DNA of 64,000 nt from Terrabacter sp. Root181 (GTDB lineage: Bacteria; Actinomycetota; Actinomycetes; Actinomycetales; Dermatophilaceae), in NCBI RefSeq assembly GCF_001428505.1, contig NZ_LMHU01000011.1, positions 1 to 64,000 of the forward strand, in the 5' to 3' direction. A program made the position numbers and the translations under genes. Numbering within the stretch: position 1 is the stretch's first letter; each line of letters begins with the position of its first letter. The notes under the pieces were generated by a model. That model saw only the letters and a list, made by a program, of their open reading frames with translations. It made no database searches and was not told where the DNA came from. This document shows, piece by piece, positions 1 through 8,438 of this stretch.

Positions 1-82
1 GTTAGGCAGCTTGGTCGCTACCGATCCTGAAGACCTCGACGCATCTATGCCCGGACCGCCACGCCGAACGCCTCACCCACGC

Positions 83-403
83 TCAGATCCGAAGAGCCGG
101 GATAGATCCCTCGGCGGCAGCGAGGTGATCGGCCGCGCGAGGAGTCCAGGCGGGCGCGAGCTCGACGGGGCGGCGACGAAGAACCGCGGCTGCGTCGGTT
201 CGGGTAGGTGCGTCGAGCTTCGCCAGAATGCTGTGAACGTGGTTCTTCACCGTGGCCATCTGGATGGTCAGCCGGTTCGCGATCTGCTTGTTGGAGAGCC
301 CTTCCTGCAGGAGCGCGGCGACCTCGAGCTCACGAGACGTCAGCCGTGAGCCATATTCGAGGGGTCCGAGGAGCGGCCCGATCATGCCGAGCCGGCGAAG
401 CAA
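83..403 (-). pseudogene. truncated LuxR-type response-regulator C-terminus
   Basis: This reading frame encodes a LuxR/GerE-type helix-turn-helix: LTSRELEVAALLQEGLSNK followed by an ATVKNHVHSILAKL recognition helix, at about residues 20-70. The family binds DNA and normally follows a phospho-receiver domain. Upstream of the HTH only a short linker resembling the usual inter-domain stretch (IAASLLRRLGM) is readable, and a stop codon at about 443-445 closes the frame, so the receiver is missing. The frame can only start at TTG here. The break lies where the SLATT-like gene begins on the other strand, consistent with insertion or recombination into an older regulator gene. I call it a fragment; autonomous HTH proteins of this size exist but are less likely. 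Confidence 0.6.
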
Positions 404-447
404 GCTGGCGGCGATGTGCGGTGGATGAATATGCCACGCTCGTCAAC

Positions 448-975
448 ATGCGGAGCCAAGCTGAGGACAACCCAGGCAAGGGCGGCGGCGCCCACGGGTG
501 GATGCGCGTGGGCGGTGCGTTGCCGGAGCCCCCGCGAGCAGAGGACCGCGACGATCCCCTGTGGCAAGAGTTGACGGCCGAGTTCAACTGGTATGACAGG
601 GCCGCGACGCGAAGCCGAATCACCTATCAGATCCTCAAGTTGACAGCTCTGGTCGCAGGCGCCGCCGTGACCGTGCTTGCGGCCATCGCCGCGCCTCCAG
701 CGCTCACCGCCTCGCTTGCCGGGGCCATCGTTGTCCTGGAGGGGGCTCAACAGATGTTCCAACTCCACTCGAACTGGATCTCGTATCGATCGACTTCAGA
801 GGCCCTTCGCCGACACGCGTTCCTCTACGTTGCTGACGTCAGTCCGTTCAACGACCCGGCCACGCGCCGAGAGCGCTTGGCGGCCTTCCTCAAAGACCTC
901 ACAGCAAGGGAGAACACCAGCTGGACTGACACCATGAGGCAGATCGAGGCCCGCGGGAGCGGCCAGCAACGATAG
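448..975 (+). CDS. SLATT/DUF4231-like two-helix membrane protein
   Basis: This 175-residue protein (from the ATG at 448) has an N-terminal polar region with DPLWQELTAEFNWYDRAA. Two adjacent hydrophobic segments follow (about residues 70-110, TALVAGAAVTVLAAIAAPPA and TASLAGAIVVL), then a conserved-looking soluble tail with WISYRSTSEALRRHAFLY. This is the pattern of SLATT-domain/DUF4231 proteins, which comparative genomics predicts to be pore-forming effectors in nucleotide-dependent or other conflict systems. No partner nucleotide-generating enzyme is adjacent; the next intact gene downstream is the SIR2/NB-ARC protein. GTG at 421 is an alternative start. Family assignment is by pattern recognition; the effector role is inferred. 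Confidence 0.6.
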   Translation: MRSQAEDNPGKGGGAHGWMRVGGALPEPPRAEDRDDPLWQELTAEFNWYDRAATRSRITYQILKLTALVAGAAVTVLAAIAAPPALTASLAGAIVVLEGAQQMFQLHSNWISYRSTSEALRRHAFLYVADVSPFNDPATRRERLAAFLKDLTARENTSWTDTMRQIEARGSGQQR

Positions 976-1742
976 AGCACCACTGGACGTCTCCTCGAGG
1001 GAGCGGGATCGGCACGGGCTTTCCGGGGCCGGGAAACGGCGGATGAACCAGATGATTCACATCGCCGCGATCAGTCAGATCTGACCCCACACCCGACGGA
1101 TGGGCCTACCACCGGCGCAAGTGTGCTGAAGGCGAGAGACCTCTCGAGGACCTGCGGTGCCTCAAGCGCAGGATTTTCGATGCCCTCCACCGCCAGCCCG
1201 TGGCCGACACGACAGCCCCGATGACGGAGGCAGTGGAGGCCGGACCGGGAGGGCACTGCGGGGTCTCAAGAACTCAGCGCGGTTGACCTTGCCGCCGAGC
1301 CTCGACACTGCGGTTCAGCCAAATCCCGGGCGACCGCACAACCGGCGCTACGCCCGGCACCGACGCCAAGGGGACCGACATCGAGAAGACATCGAAGCGA
1401 CCGCTTGACAACAGAAGGGGCCCGCATGCACGCAATCCTGGGACAGCTCGGGCGGCATGGCGGATGTCCTGTCAGGCCAGATTCGGTTCAAACGTCCCTG
1501 AGAGGATGCGGTCCATGTCAGGTGCGCTCGCCGAGTCGTGCTCCCAATGCCCGCGATAACGGCGACCTCGGCGTCGTCGATTCTCTCCCGCGGTCTACGT
1601 CTGGACCGCAGTTTGCGGCTTCAGAAGGGGCGCGGCACGGCGAACGGCTGCCTTGGACACCTGCCGCCAGGTGACTGCGCCGGCGGAGTTTCCTTGGTAT
1701 AACGGGAAGTACGCGCTATCGCTGCCGCGCAAGGGGGCCCTC
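976..1742. other. gene-poor stretch with transposase relic
   Basis: Between the SLATT-like gene and the SIR2 gene I see no intact gene. The part at 1083-1286 carries an IS110-like C-terminal remnant (listed separately). The rest has open frames on both strands but no recognisable protein. The purine-rich AAGGGGG at about 1731-1738 serves as ribosome binding site for the gene at 1743. Confidence 0.4.
1083..1286 (+). pseudogene. IS110-family transposase C-terminal remnant
   Basis: Frame-by-frame reading gives a 67-codon piece including DGWAYHRRKCAEG and LRCLKRRIFDALHRQ. It resembles the C-terminal end of IS110-type transposases (typical pattern GRAYYxRKxAEGKxxxEALRxLKRRxSDxxYRQ) and continues into the usual low-complexity tail before a TGA. 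Nothing N-terminal to it is recognisable, so it is a decayed fragment. Assignment is from memory of the family pattern only. Confidence 0.4.
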
Positions 1743-4700
1743 ATGGGGAACGATGGAGCTGTACTGAACGACCTGCGCGTGCGTCTGCGCAAGAACCCAG
1801 AAAGTGTAGTATTTCTCGTGGGTGCCGGTGTCTCGATCCAGACATCCAAGCCCAAGAATGGCCCACCACTGCCGACCACGACTTGGCCCGGCCTGTTGGC
1901 CAGTGGAGTCACCTGGGCCCGCGACACACGCTTGGTATCCGATGGGGATGCAGACATCGCGCTGGCAATACTGGGCTCTGGCAAGGCTCCGACTACCAAA
2001 GGGCTTATGCGGGTCGCCGAGGACGTAAGCCAGTGGTTCAGCGGCGCCCCCGACGAGTACGGCGCCTGGCTGGAGGCGAGCGTCGGGCACTTGCCTATCC
2101 GGGACAAGGGGCCGATCCACGCCCTCGATGCGCTGGGAGGCATGCTCGTCACTACAAACTACGACGATTTGATCGAGCGGGTGTCGAGTCGACAGCGTGT
2201 CTTCACCTGGAAACAGGTACCCGATGTCAGGCAGACCTTCCTAGACGGCACTCCGTCGGTGCTGCATCTCCACGGGCATTTCGCGCAGCCGGACACCGTT
2301 GTTCTCGGCCCCAAGAGTTATGACCGCTTGCTTGCAGACAAGTCAGTGCGCCTGCTCCGCAATGCCCTGGCCTACGGCAAGCTGCTCGTCTTCGTCGGCT
2401 TTGGGGCCGGTATATCGGACCCCAATTTTGGTGACCTCCGCCGGTTGCTAACGGTTACGGACGCCGCTCGGGACATTACACACATTCGGCTGACCCTCGC
2501 CGATGACCTGCCAGCGCTTCGGCGCACGCACGCCAAGGACAACATCCATCCGGTGCCCTTTGGAACACGGTACTCAGATCTCGAGGTGTTCCTCAGAGGG
2601 CTCAAGCCCCATCGCAGCCCTGCAAAACGGCGGTGCAGCCCTGACATGCCGCCGGCCCAGCGCCTCGTCGGGACCGGGGGTATCGTGGACGACGTGGTGC
2701 AGCGGCTCCTCACCGGCACGGACATTGTGCTGTTGGGAGCGGTCGGCGGCTCGGGCAAAACGGCTGTTGCTCTCGCGGTGGCCGCGCGCCAAGAGGTCGC
2801 CGAGGCGTTTCCAGACGGGACGCTCTGGGCCTCACTTGGACAAGCGCCGGATCTCGGCGTGATCACCCGCTCGTGGGCTCGCGCGCTCGGCATGCCGGCG
2901 GGCCAGGTCAACGCCATGACGACCGTGGCCGGTGGGGCCATGACGGGCGAGGAGCTATTGCGCAAGTTCCTGCTTGACAAACGATGCCTCATCCTCATTG
3001 ACGACGCCTGGTCCACCGAGGCGGCAAGGGCGCTGCGCGTCGGTGGGGTGCGGTGCGCTCATTTGGCGACGACGCGACGACTTTCAGTGGCGCAGGACTT
3101 GCGGGGTGCCAATGATCCTCCGGCTGTCAACATCGACGCACTGGACACTGCGCGCAGCATCGAGCTGCTGCGTGACCGCGCGCCAACAGCGGTCGGTTTG
3201 CGGGAGAGTGATATTAGAGACCTGGCCGAGGCGGTCTTTGGGCTGCCCGCGTCCCTTGTCGTCCTCGCTCGACTGCTTGAGAACGAAGCGCAGAATGGGA
3301 TCGAAGGACTGGATGCGGAGATCGCGCTCTTGCGCGAAGGGCTCCACTCTGCCCATGCGTACGAACTTCCCCTTGAGGGCTTGAGCGCGGACGACACGCG
3401 CCGCGTCACGTCGTTCAGCGCAATTCTCGATCGAACGACTCAGGCACTGAGCGAACCAGCCCGCAAGGCTGCCCCGGACATCACGGCGCTACCGAAGAAG
3501 GCCGACACGTTTTCTAGTGACCTGGCTCGGGTCGCCGGCGACCTGGACGGTCCGCAGTTCAGCGAGATCCGGGAGTTTGGTCTCGTCGAGGCAACCGGCG
3601 CCCGGTATTGGATGCATCAGGTGCACTGGGACTACCTGCGGTTGCAGCAGCATCCAGCGGCGCGCGTTCGAGTTGCTGAGCATCTGATCCAGCTCATGAA
3701 AGCCGACGTTCGCGGTGCTGGGCGCACCGCATGGCTCGACTCCATCCGTGATGAGATGGGCAGCATTCGGTACTCGCTCGACAGCCTGGTCCAGGACGCC
3801 GACCGGGACCGAGCACTCCGTCTGGCCGGAGGTCTGGGGGACTATCTGTACGAACGCAGCCTTTTTCGGGACGGTATGGAATGCCTCGGATGCCTCGTGT
3901 CGGTGATCGCCCCCGGAGTCCTCGAAGGAGGCGCGGACTGGGTCAGCGAAGGGCCGATGCCCGAACAGGACCTTGCCATGCTCGCCAAGTGTGTCAATGA
4001 TCTCGGCACATGCGCGTACAACCTCGGTGAGACCGGGCTCGCGGAACAGGCTTACACGCGCGGCAAGGAGCTGCGGACGGCGCTGAAGCATCGCGACCTC
4101 AGCGGATCCTTGAACAACGTAGGGCTGATCCACCGGGACCGGGGTGCCGTGGCTAAAGCCAAGCAGCTGTTCGGTCGCGCGCTGAAGATGAACACGAAGT
4201 TGATCGTGGCCGAGCCGGAGAACGATCGCCATCACAAGTGGGCAGGCATCAACCTCGACAACCTTGCAGTGAGCGGCTTCGAGTTCACACCCCTTACTTC
4301 CGATGGCATGCATGAGCGATCACTATTGAAAAGCGCTGGCGAGCATTTCACCAACGTGGGATGGTCATGGGGCCAAGCCATGGTGACCTGCGACCGGGGC
4401 AAGCTGCAGATCTGTCTCGGAAACCTCGACAAAGCTCGTCAGCTTATCCTCGAGAGCCTCCGGATGAGGACCATGATCGGGGATGAACGCGGACAGATCC
4501 TGAGCATGATGGCGCTGGCCCACGTGGAGCTGGTCTCGGAGGACGGTCGAGCGAGTGAGAGCAAGCTGGGGGCCGCCCTTGATGCAGCCCTGAAACTGGG
4601 CGAGGACCGGCTCACCTCCGAGTGCATGATCGCCCTCGCCGCGACCCAGGCGGGCGGCCAGCGCTCCGCCGCGGGCGGATACGCACTGGCATGGCGTTCA

Positions 4701-4883
4701 GAAAGGCGACTCGCCCCAACCCGCCTTGTCGCGTGGACCCAACACGCACAAAAGCCCTCTCGTGGGATCGACGCCGCCGACGTGCAGGGCTCGCAGTCGC
4801 TCCGCACGGCAGCGCGTGCACTGGCCTTGACAGTCCGGGCCGACTGGACCTCCGTGCTCGAAGCAACACTCCGGGCTGCCTGA
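1743..4883 (+). CDS. SIR2-NB-ARC-TPR protein (NLR-like, defence)
   Basis: A 1046-residue three-part protein. Residues 1-285 are a SIR2-like NAD-binding domain: GAGVS at 27-31, TTNYDD at 137-142 and HGH at 177-179, then FVGFGAGISDPNF. Residues about 300-560 are a STAND/NB-ARC NTPase: Walker A GAVGGSGKT 332-340, Walker B LILIDDAW 416-423, sensor-like TTR 443-445. The last about 450 residues are helical TPR-like repeats (LNNVGLIHRDRGAVAKAKQ). The family logic, known from Avs- and SIR2-STAND-type antiphage systems, is ligand sensing by the repeats, NTP-driven oligomerisation and NAD+ depletion by SIR2. The start at 1743 is chosen for its AAGGGGG ribosome binding site; an in-frame ATG at 1653 is less likely. 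It stands alone, as many such one-gene systems do. Antiphage function is inferred. Confidence 0.85.
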   Translation: MGNDGAVLNDLRVRLRKNPESVVFLVGAGVSIQTSKPKNGPPLPTTTWPGLLASGVTWARDTRLVSDGDADIALAILGSGKAPTTKGLMRVAEDVSQWFSGAPDEYGAWLEASVGHLPIRDKGPIHALDALGGMLVTTNYDDLIERVSSRQRVFTWKQVPDVRQTFLDGTPSVLHLHGHFAQPDTVVLGPKSYDRLLADKSVRLLRNALAYGKLLVFVGFGAGISDPNFGDLRRLLTVTDAARDITHIRLTLADDLPALRRTHAKDNIHPVPFGTRYSDLEVFLRGLKPHRSPAKRRCSPDMPPAQRLVGTGGIVDDVVQRLLTGTDIVLLGAVGGSGKTAVALAVAARQEVAEAFPDGTLWASLGQAPDLGVITRSWARALGMPAGQVNAMTTVAGGAMTGEELLRKFLLDKRCLILIDDAWSTEAARALRVGGVRCAHLATTRRLSVAQDLRGANDPPAVNIDALDTARSIELLRDRAPTAVGLRESDIRDLAEAVFGLPASLVVLARLLENEAQNGIEGLDAEIALLREGLHSAHAYELPLEGLSADDTRRVTSFSAILDRTTQALSEPARKAAPDITALPKKADTFSSDLARVAGDLDGPQFSEIREFGLVEATGARYWMHQVHWDYLRLQQHPAARVRVAEHLIQLMKADVRGAGRTAWLDSIRDEMGSIRYSLDSLVQDADRDRALRLAGGLGDYLYERSLFRDGMECLGCLVSVIAPGVLEGGADWVSEGPMPEQDLAMLAKCVNDLGTCAYNLGETGLAEQAYTRGKELRTALKHRDLSGSLNNVGLIHRDRGAVAKAKQLFGRALKMNTKLIVAEPENDRHHKWAGINLDNLAVSGFEFTPLTSDGMHERSLLKSAGEHFTNVGWSWGQAMVTCDRGKLQICLGNLDKARQLILESLRMRTMIGDERGQILSMMALAHVELVSEDGRASESKLGAALDAALKLGEDRLTSECMIALAATQAGGQRSAAGGYALAWRSERRLAPTRLVAWTQHAQKPSRGIDAADVQGSQSLRTAARALALTVRADWTSVLEATLRAA

Positions 4884-5064
4884 CTCTGATGTCTAAGGAG
4901 GTCGGTCACCTTACTCCGGTCTGGCGCCGAGGTCGAGCCCCACAGCTCGCCGGTCTGTGCGCAAGCATGCCGATGGACGTAACGGTCAGTATCCCGCCGC
5001 GCGGCGGTCGTTGTGTCGCGGCCAATCCAGCCGCGGGGTCTGCAAGATTCAGCATCTCCAGCCG

Positions 5065-5196
5065 TCAGTCCGGTCCCGGTCGATCGGGTTTGACGCCCGG
5101 GCTGTCCTCGAGCCAGGGCTCCGGCCAGGGCAGGGGGTCGGGATCCTGGTCCAGGAGCGTGGTGTAAGACGAGGTGACCCAGCCTGGCATCGACAT
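5065..5196 (-). CDS. possible small or truncated protein, unknown
   Basis: A 43-codon frame from ATG at 5196 (a second ATG lies at 5190). It has strongly coding-like G/C-ending codons and the peptide segments MPGWVTSSYTTLLDQ and PLPWPEPWLEDS. I do not recognise it. The codon pattern suggests either a real small protein or the surviving end of a larger gene; no ribosome binding site is obvious. Confidence 0.25.
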   Translation of the reverse strand: MSMPGWVTSSYTTLLDQDPDPLPWPEPWLEDSPGVKPDRPGPD

Positions 5197-5269
5197 GGTG
5201 CCGTTACCGCGGGATATCCTCGAAGGCGGATTCCAATGGTAATTGCAACACCCGTGTGAAGGGTGTCGT

Positions 5270-5415
5270 CCACGGCGGATTGAGTGTGGGGCGGCCGGGT
5301 CTTCCCCGGGCCCGCGCCGTGAGGTGTGGCGGCGGTTCTGGGCGTTGACCCGGTCCGCGGCCCCGGTCGAGGCAGCTGCGCTCGGGGTTGGGGTCACCCC
5401 GACGCCGGCGGACTG
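5270..5415 (+). pseudogene. IS30-like transposase N-terminal relic
   Basis: Two frames together give GGLSVGRPGLPRA and then RREVWRRFWALTRSAAPVEA with AALGVGVTPT. This resembles the N-terminal helix-turn-helix of actinobacterial IS30-type transposases (RREFWRxxxxGxSTEEAAxAxGVS). The two halves are in different frames and a TGA follows at about 5412, so it is a broken fragment. Weak evidence, by pattern only. Confidence 0.3.
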
Positions 5416-5626
5416 AATCCGCAGTAGCGGCCGTTGTCGGGACGGCACCTGTCGTTCGGGGAGCGGGACGGCCGAGGCGTCCGTCCACACGCAACTCGAA
5501 CCCGACATAAACGCCCCGATCATCGACTACATTGAGCACGTCGTGGTGCTGGCCGAGCTGCCGTCACCGGCTTACTGCGCGGCCAAGAGCGACCTGCCGT
5601 CTGACTAGAGCCGCGCGATCGGATCG

Positions 5627-5640
5627 AGAGCATATGCTCT
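5627..5640. repeat. 14-bp perfect palindrome
   Basis: AGAGCATATGCTCT reads identically on both strands. It lies in a gene-poor region about 370 bases downstream of the FRG gene stop and has no obvious adjacent start codon. It could be an operator for an unrecognised gene or chance. Confidence 0.4.
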
Positions 5641-6012
5641 TCCAGCGGCTTTCGACCATCGGCGCCATTTACACGGGGTGGCCTTTGGCGCCACCCGCGC
5701 AGCTCGTTTGCCGCTGCTGGATCGATGGCGCGGTCAGTCTGCCTGTTCGTCGGGCGCCCGAAACGCGGCCACGGTCAGCAGCTCGGGTGGCCGTCGCGGC
5801 GTGGGGTCCAAACCGCGAGATTCATACCTTGCGTGACGAGGGTCGTACGGCGAAGCCATTTCAATCGTCGGCGAAGCCGCTGCCACCAGGCTCGCGCACC
5901 TTCTGACCTCGGATGAGGCCGACGTTGGGCGCCCGACGCCGGGGTCGGTGGAAGCGCCTCGCTTGATCCTGGATATGTCCAGCTCGGTGCTGTTGGCGAG
6001 GCAGACGGCGAG

Positions 6013-8106
6013 TCACGCGTCCGGCAACGCCTCCTGTGCAGCGGAAGCGAGGTAGCTCGCCTCCCAGCCCCGCACGTGCTGGAGCTTCTCCCAGGAGGCA
6101 AGGTAGAGCCCGACGGCGAGTGCCACCGCTTCACCTGACTCGTGGTCCGGTGGGCCGCCCCGGTAGTACTCGTCATCCAAGGTGCCGAGCGCACCATGGA
6201 CCTGCTGTTCGAGTCGCCGCACGTCTACCGCGAAGAGCTCGGCGAGCCGCTCCAGCGCGATGGCCAGAGGAGTCAGCGCCGCGTCGCTCTCTGGCGTCGT
6301 TTCGGGCGAACCGTCGGCGGCCCGGTGACCTAGCGATGCGAGTTCCTCGCCGACCGCGGCGCGAGCATGGGCGAGTCGGAAGTAGTCGGACAGAATCCGG
6401 CCAACCCGCGGCCGTTCTTCATCGTCGAGTGCCGCCGAGAGCCGCGGAAAAAAGTCGCTGGCCGCGCGCACCTGCCGGAACAGGTTCGCTCCGGTCGAAC
6501 CCGGCAGGCCGGCGCCGGGAAGGCGGGCCTCCGCTAGCTTCGGTGGCAGGGGGTACGTGAGTGCGTGGCTTCGACCAGCCTTGACCTTCTCGGCGAGCCG
6601 CTGAAGAACCGAGTCGGCCGGTAAGATGTCTGCCTCCGTCACGGCGGTCGCCGGGTCCTCGTAGACATCGCCCGCGTGCTGTTCGAACAGCATCACGTCG
6701 ATCGACACCGAGCTGAGATCTCGTTCTTCGAACCCGCTGAGGAAGAGGGCTGACTGCCGGCCGATGCGGTCGTCCTCGGCCCCCAGCGCCGGCTCAATGA
6801 CCTCGAAGAGACCAATCCTGATGTCGGCGGCGTCGAGCATCGAAAAACCCGGCAGGTCTTCGCCAGCGCCGGTGTCGACCTTGAGCTCGGCACGGTCCGT
6901 GTTCAGGTAGTAGATGACACCGACACAATCGGGCTCCACCAGCTGTCCTCGTGCGGGCATCGTGGCGAAGAGAGCCGCGACCGACAGGGACCTGGTGTAG
7001 TCGAGGAGCGGTGTAGGGAAGCCGTAGTGCTGGGCGACGGCGAGCAACTCGTCCTCACTGGGCGGCCCCCCGAAGAGGTCGCCCTGATGCTTCCTCAGGA
7101 CCGTGATGAATCGACGAGTTGTGTCGACCCGCTTGCGAAGCGTCTCCACCGTCAGTGGGCGCCCGTCGGATTGCGGCCGGAAAAGGGTGGGAGTCAAGGG
7201 CCACAGGGCGCTCCACTGGCCGCGAAAGACGTGGTCTCTGCCTACCTGCTGACTCCACATGAGGTCCCAGATCGACGAGTAGACTCGGCCGCGATTGGCC
7301 GTGCGCCGGACATCGGAAGCCGCGTCGAGCAGGCCGGCGTCGAGGGCTTGAACCACGTCGGAACCCAACCGGTTGGCATGACGCAGCCCCGCCAGAAGTG
7401 GGGCCGCGCTGTTGGTTTGCCACCTCAACAGGGTTTGTAGGTCGGTCCAGGTGAACGGGTCGCTCGCGTTGAGTGCCGCGCCGAGGTCCCGGCGTACGGT
7501 CCCACGCGGGTCGCGCCCGTGCATCAGGCAGAGGTCGCGCAGCACCTGACCCCCCGCCGGTTTGGGCCCGCCCAGACGACGAGCTCGGCGAGCTCGGTCT
7601 CTATGCGAACCGTCAGCCACGACCACCGATACGTCGTCCGCTTGGAGCCAAACGCGGTCCGCCTTGCTGGCGACGGCGCGGCCTTCGGGACTGACCAGCA
7701 CCAAGCGACCCAGATGGACCCCGCGGGGGACCGGACTGAACTGTATGTGCCGATCGGCGCTGCTCGACGTGTGCTGCGGGGCGTCGCAGAAGGCCGCCCA
7801 GGTGTCCACCAGACGGACCGACAGCTCCGTCCCGCCGGCGTCCGCGACGACTATCGTGCGCCCACCGAGCAGGGCCGAAGAGATCGACTCACCCTCCTCT
7901 GCCGTGAGCTGCTCCCCGTCCAGCACGACGACTTCGGCGTCGATCTGCAGTCGACTCGCGATGGCAACGGCGAGTCGCCCCGCATCGACGGAGCCGACGT
8001 AGGTCACCTGAATCGCCGAGGCGAAGCGAAGCGTGAGCGCCAGCAGCTCGACAGCGTCCACGCCAGCTCCCTCCTGCTCCCAAGGCACGTGCACTACATC
8101 GGTCAT
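6013..8106 (-). CDS. FRG-domain protein with unknown N-terminal region
   Basis: A protein of about 697 residues. An FRG domain is clear near residues 285-420: VFRGQWSALWPLTPTLFR, then AQHYGFPTPLLDYTRSLSVAALFA. FRG is named for its Phe-Arg-Gly motif, its biochemistry is unestablished, and it is often found in phage-defence or mobile contexts. Residues 1-200 alternate hydrophobic strands and helices (VTYVGSVDAGRLAVAIASRL, TIVVADAGGTELSVRLVDTW) like a Rossmann or P-loop fold but lack a GKT/S Walker A. The C-terminal about 230 residues are helical with no known domain. The start is set at ATG 8106; an in-frame ATG at 8115 is possible. The gene stands alone between gene-poor flanks. Confidence 0.7.
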   Translation of the reverse strand: MTDVVHVPWEQEGAGVDAVELLALTLRFASAIQVTYVGSVDAGRLAVAIASRLQIDAEVVVLDGEQLTAEEGESISSALLGGRTIVVADAGGTELSVRLVDTWAAFCDAPQHTSSSADRHIQFSPVPRGVHLGRLVLVSPEGRAVASKADRVWLQADDVSVVVADGSHRDRARRARRLGGPKPAGGQVLRDLCLMHGRDPRGTVRRDLGAALNASDPFTWTDLQTLLRWQTNSAAPLLAGLRHANRLGSDVVQALDAGLLDAASDVRRTANRGRVYSSIWDLMWSQQVGRDHVFRGQWSALWPLTPTLFRPQSDGRPLTVETLRKRVDTTRRFITVLRKHQGDLFGGPPSEDELLAVAQHYGFPTPLLDYTRSLSVAALFATMPARGQLVEPDCVGVIYYLNTDRAELKVDTGAGEDLPGFSMLDAADIRIGLFEVIEPALGAEDDRIGRQSALFLSGFEERDLSSVSIDVMLFEQHAGDVYEDPATAVTEADILPADSVLQRLAEKVKAGRSHALTYPLPPKLAEARLPGAGLPGSTGANLFRQVRAASDFFPRLSAALDDEERPRVGRILSDYFRLAHARAAVGEELASLGHRAADGSPETTPESDAALTPLAIALERLAELFAVDVRRLEQQVHGALGTLDDEYYRGGPPDHESGEAVALAVGLYLASWEKLQHVRGWEASYLASAAQEALPDA

Positions 8107-8438
8107 CGGAACCATGATCACGCACGCGGCGCTGCCCGACGAGGGCAAGAACCATCTTCCGGAACGGTAGCGGTCGGTGCGCCGACCCAACCATGTCGAT
8201 CCAGTGGCACGAATTCCTGTTTTGTGGACCTGACCGGATAGCGCCGGTCCCCGACAACGGCGTTGGCGGGCTGTGCTCCACCGCCCTGCGGACTCGGCGT
8301 CGAAACGCCTCTCTGCCCCCGATCGAGCGGTTCCGGCCGCGCGTCACATTGGGCGGGATGGGCGCCCTCCGCGAGTGTGATGGTCGCTGGGGCTTCCGTA
8401 CGGCAAACGCGGTGCGATGCGGCGGCTGGCACCTCAGT
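8107..8438. other. intergenic region, nothing recognised
   Basis: This gap between the start of the FRG gene and the stop of the HTH-containing conjugative-element gene holds no recognisable gene or repeat. It may contain the FRG promoter and could be near the element's left boundary, but no attachment-site repeat could be identified. Confidence 0.3.

Larger units (their letters stand above)
4884..6012. other. long gene-poor region with relics and a palindrome
   Basis: No intact gene is convincing here. It contains a short coding-like minus-strand frame (5065-5196), an IS30-like relic (5270-5415) and the perfect 14-bp palindrome AGAGCATATGCTCT at 5627-5640. The last about 300 bases before the stop of the FRG gene show nothing recognisable. 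Confidence 0.4.

Noticed and set aside
8107-8438. Possible attachment site between the FRG gene and the transfer module
   Set aside because: No direct repeat of useful length or tRNA 3' end could be found by eye, and no integrase is in the window.
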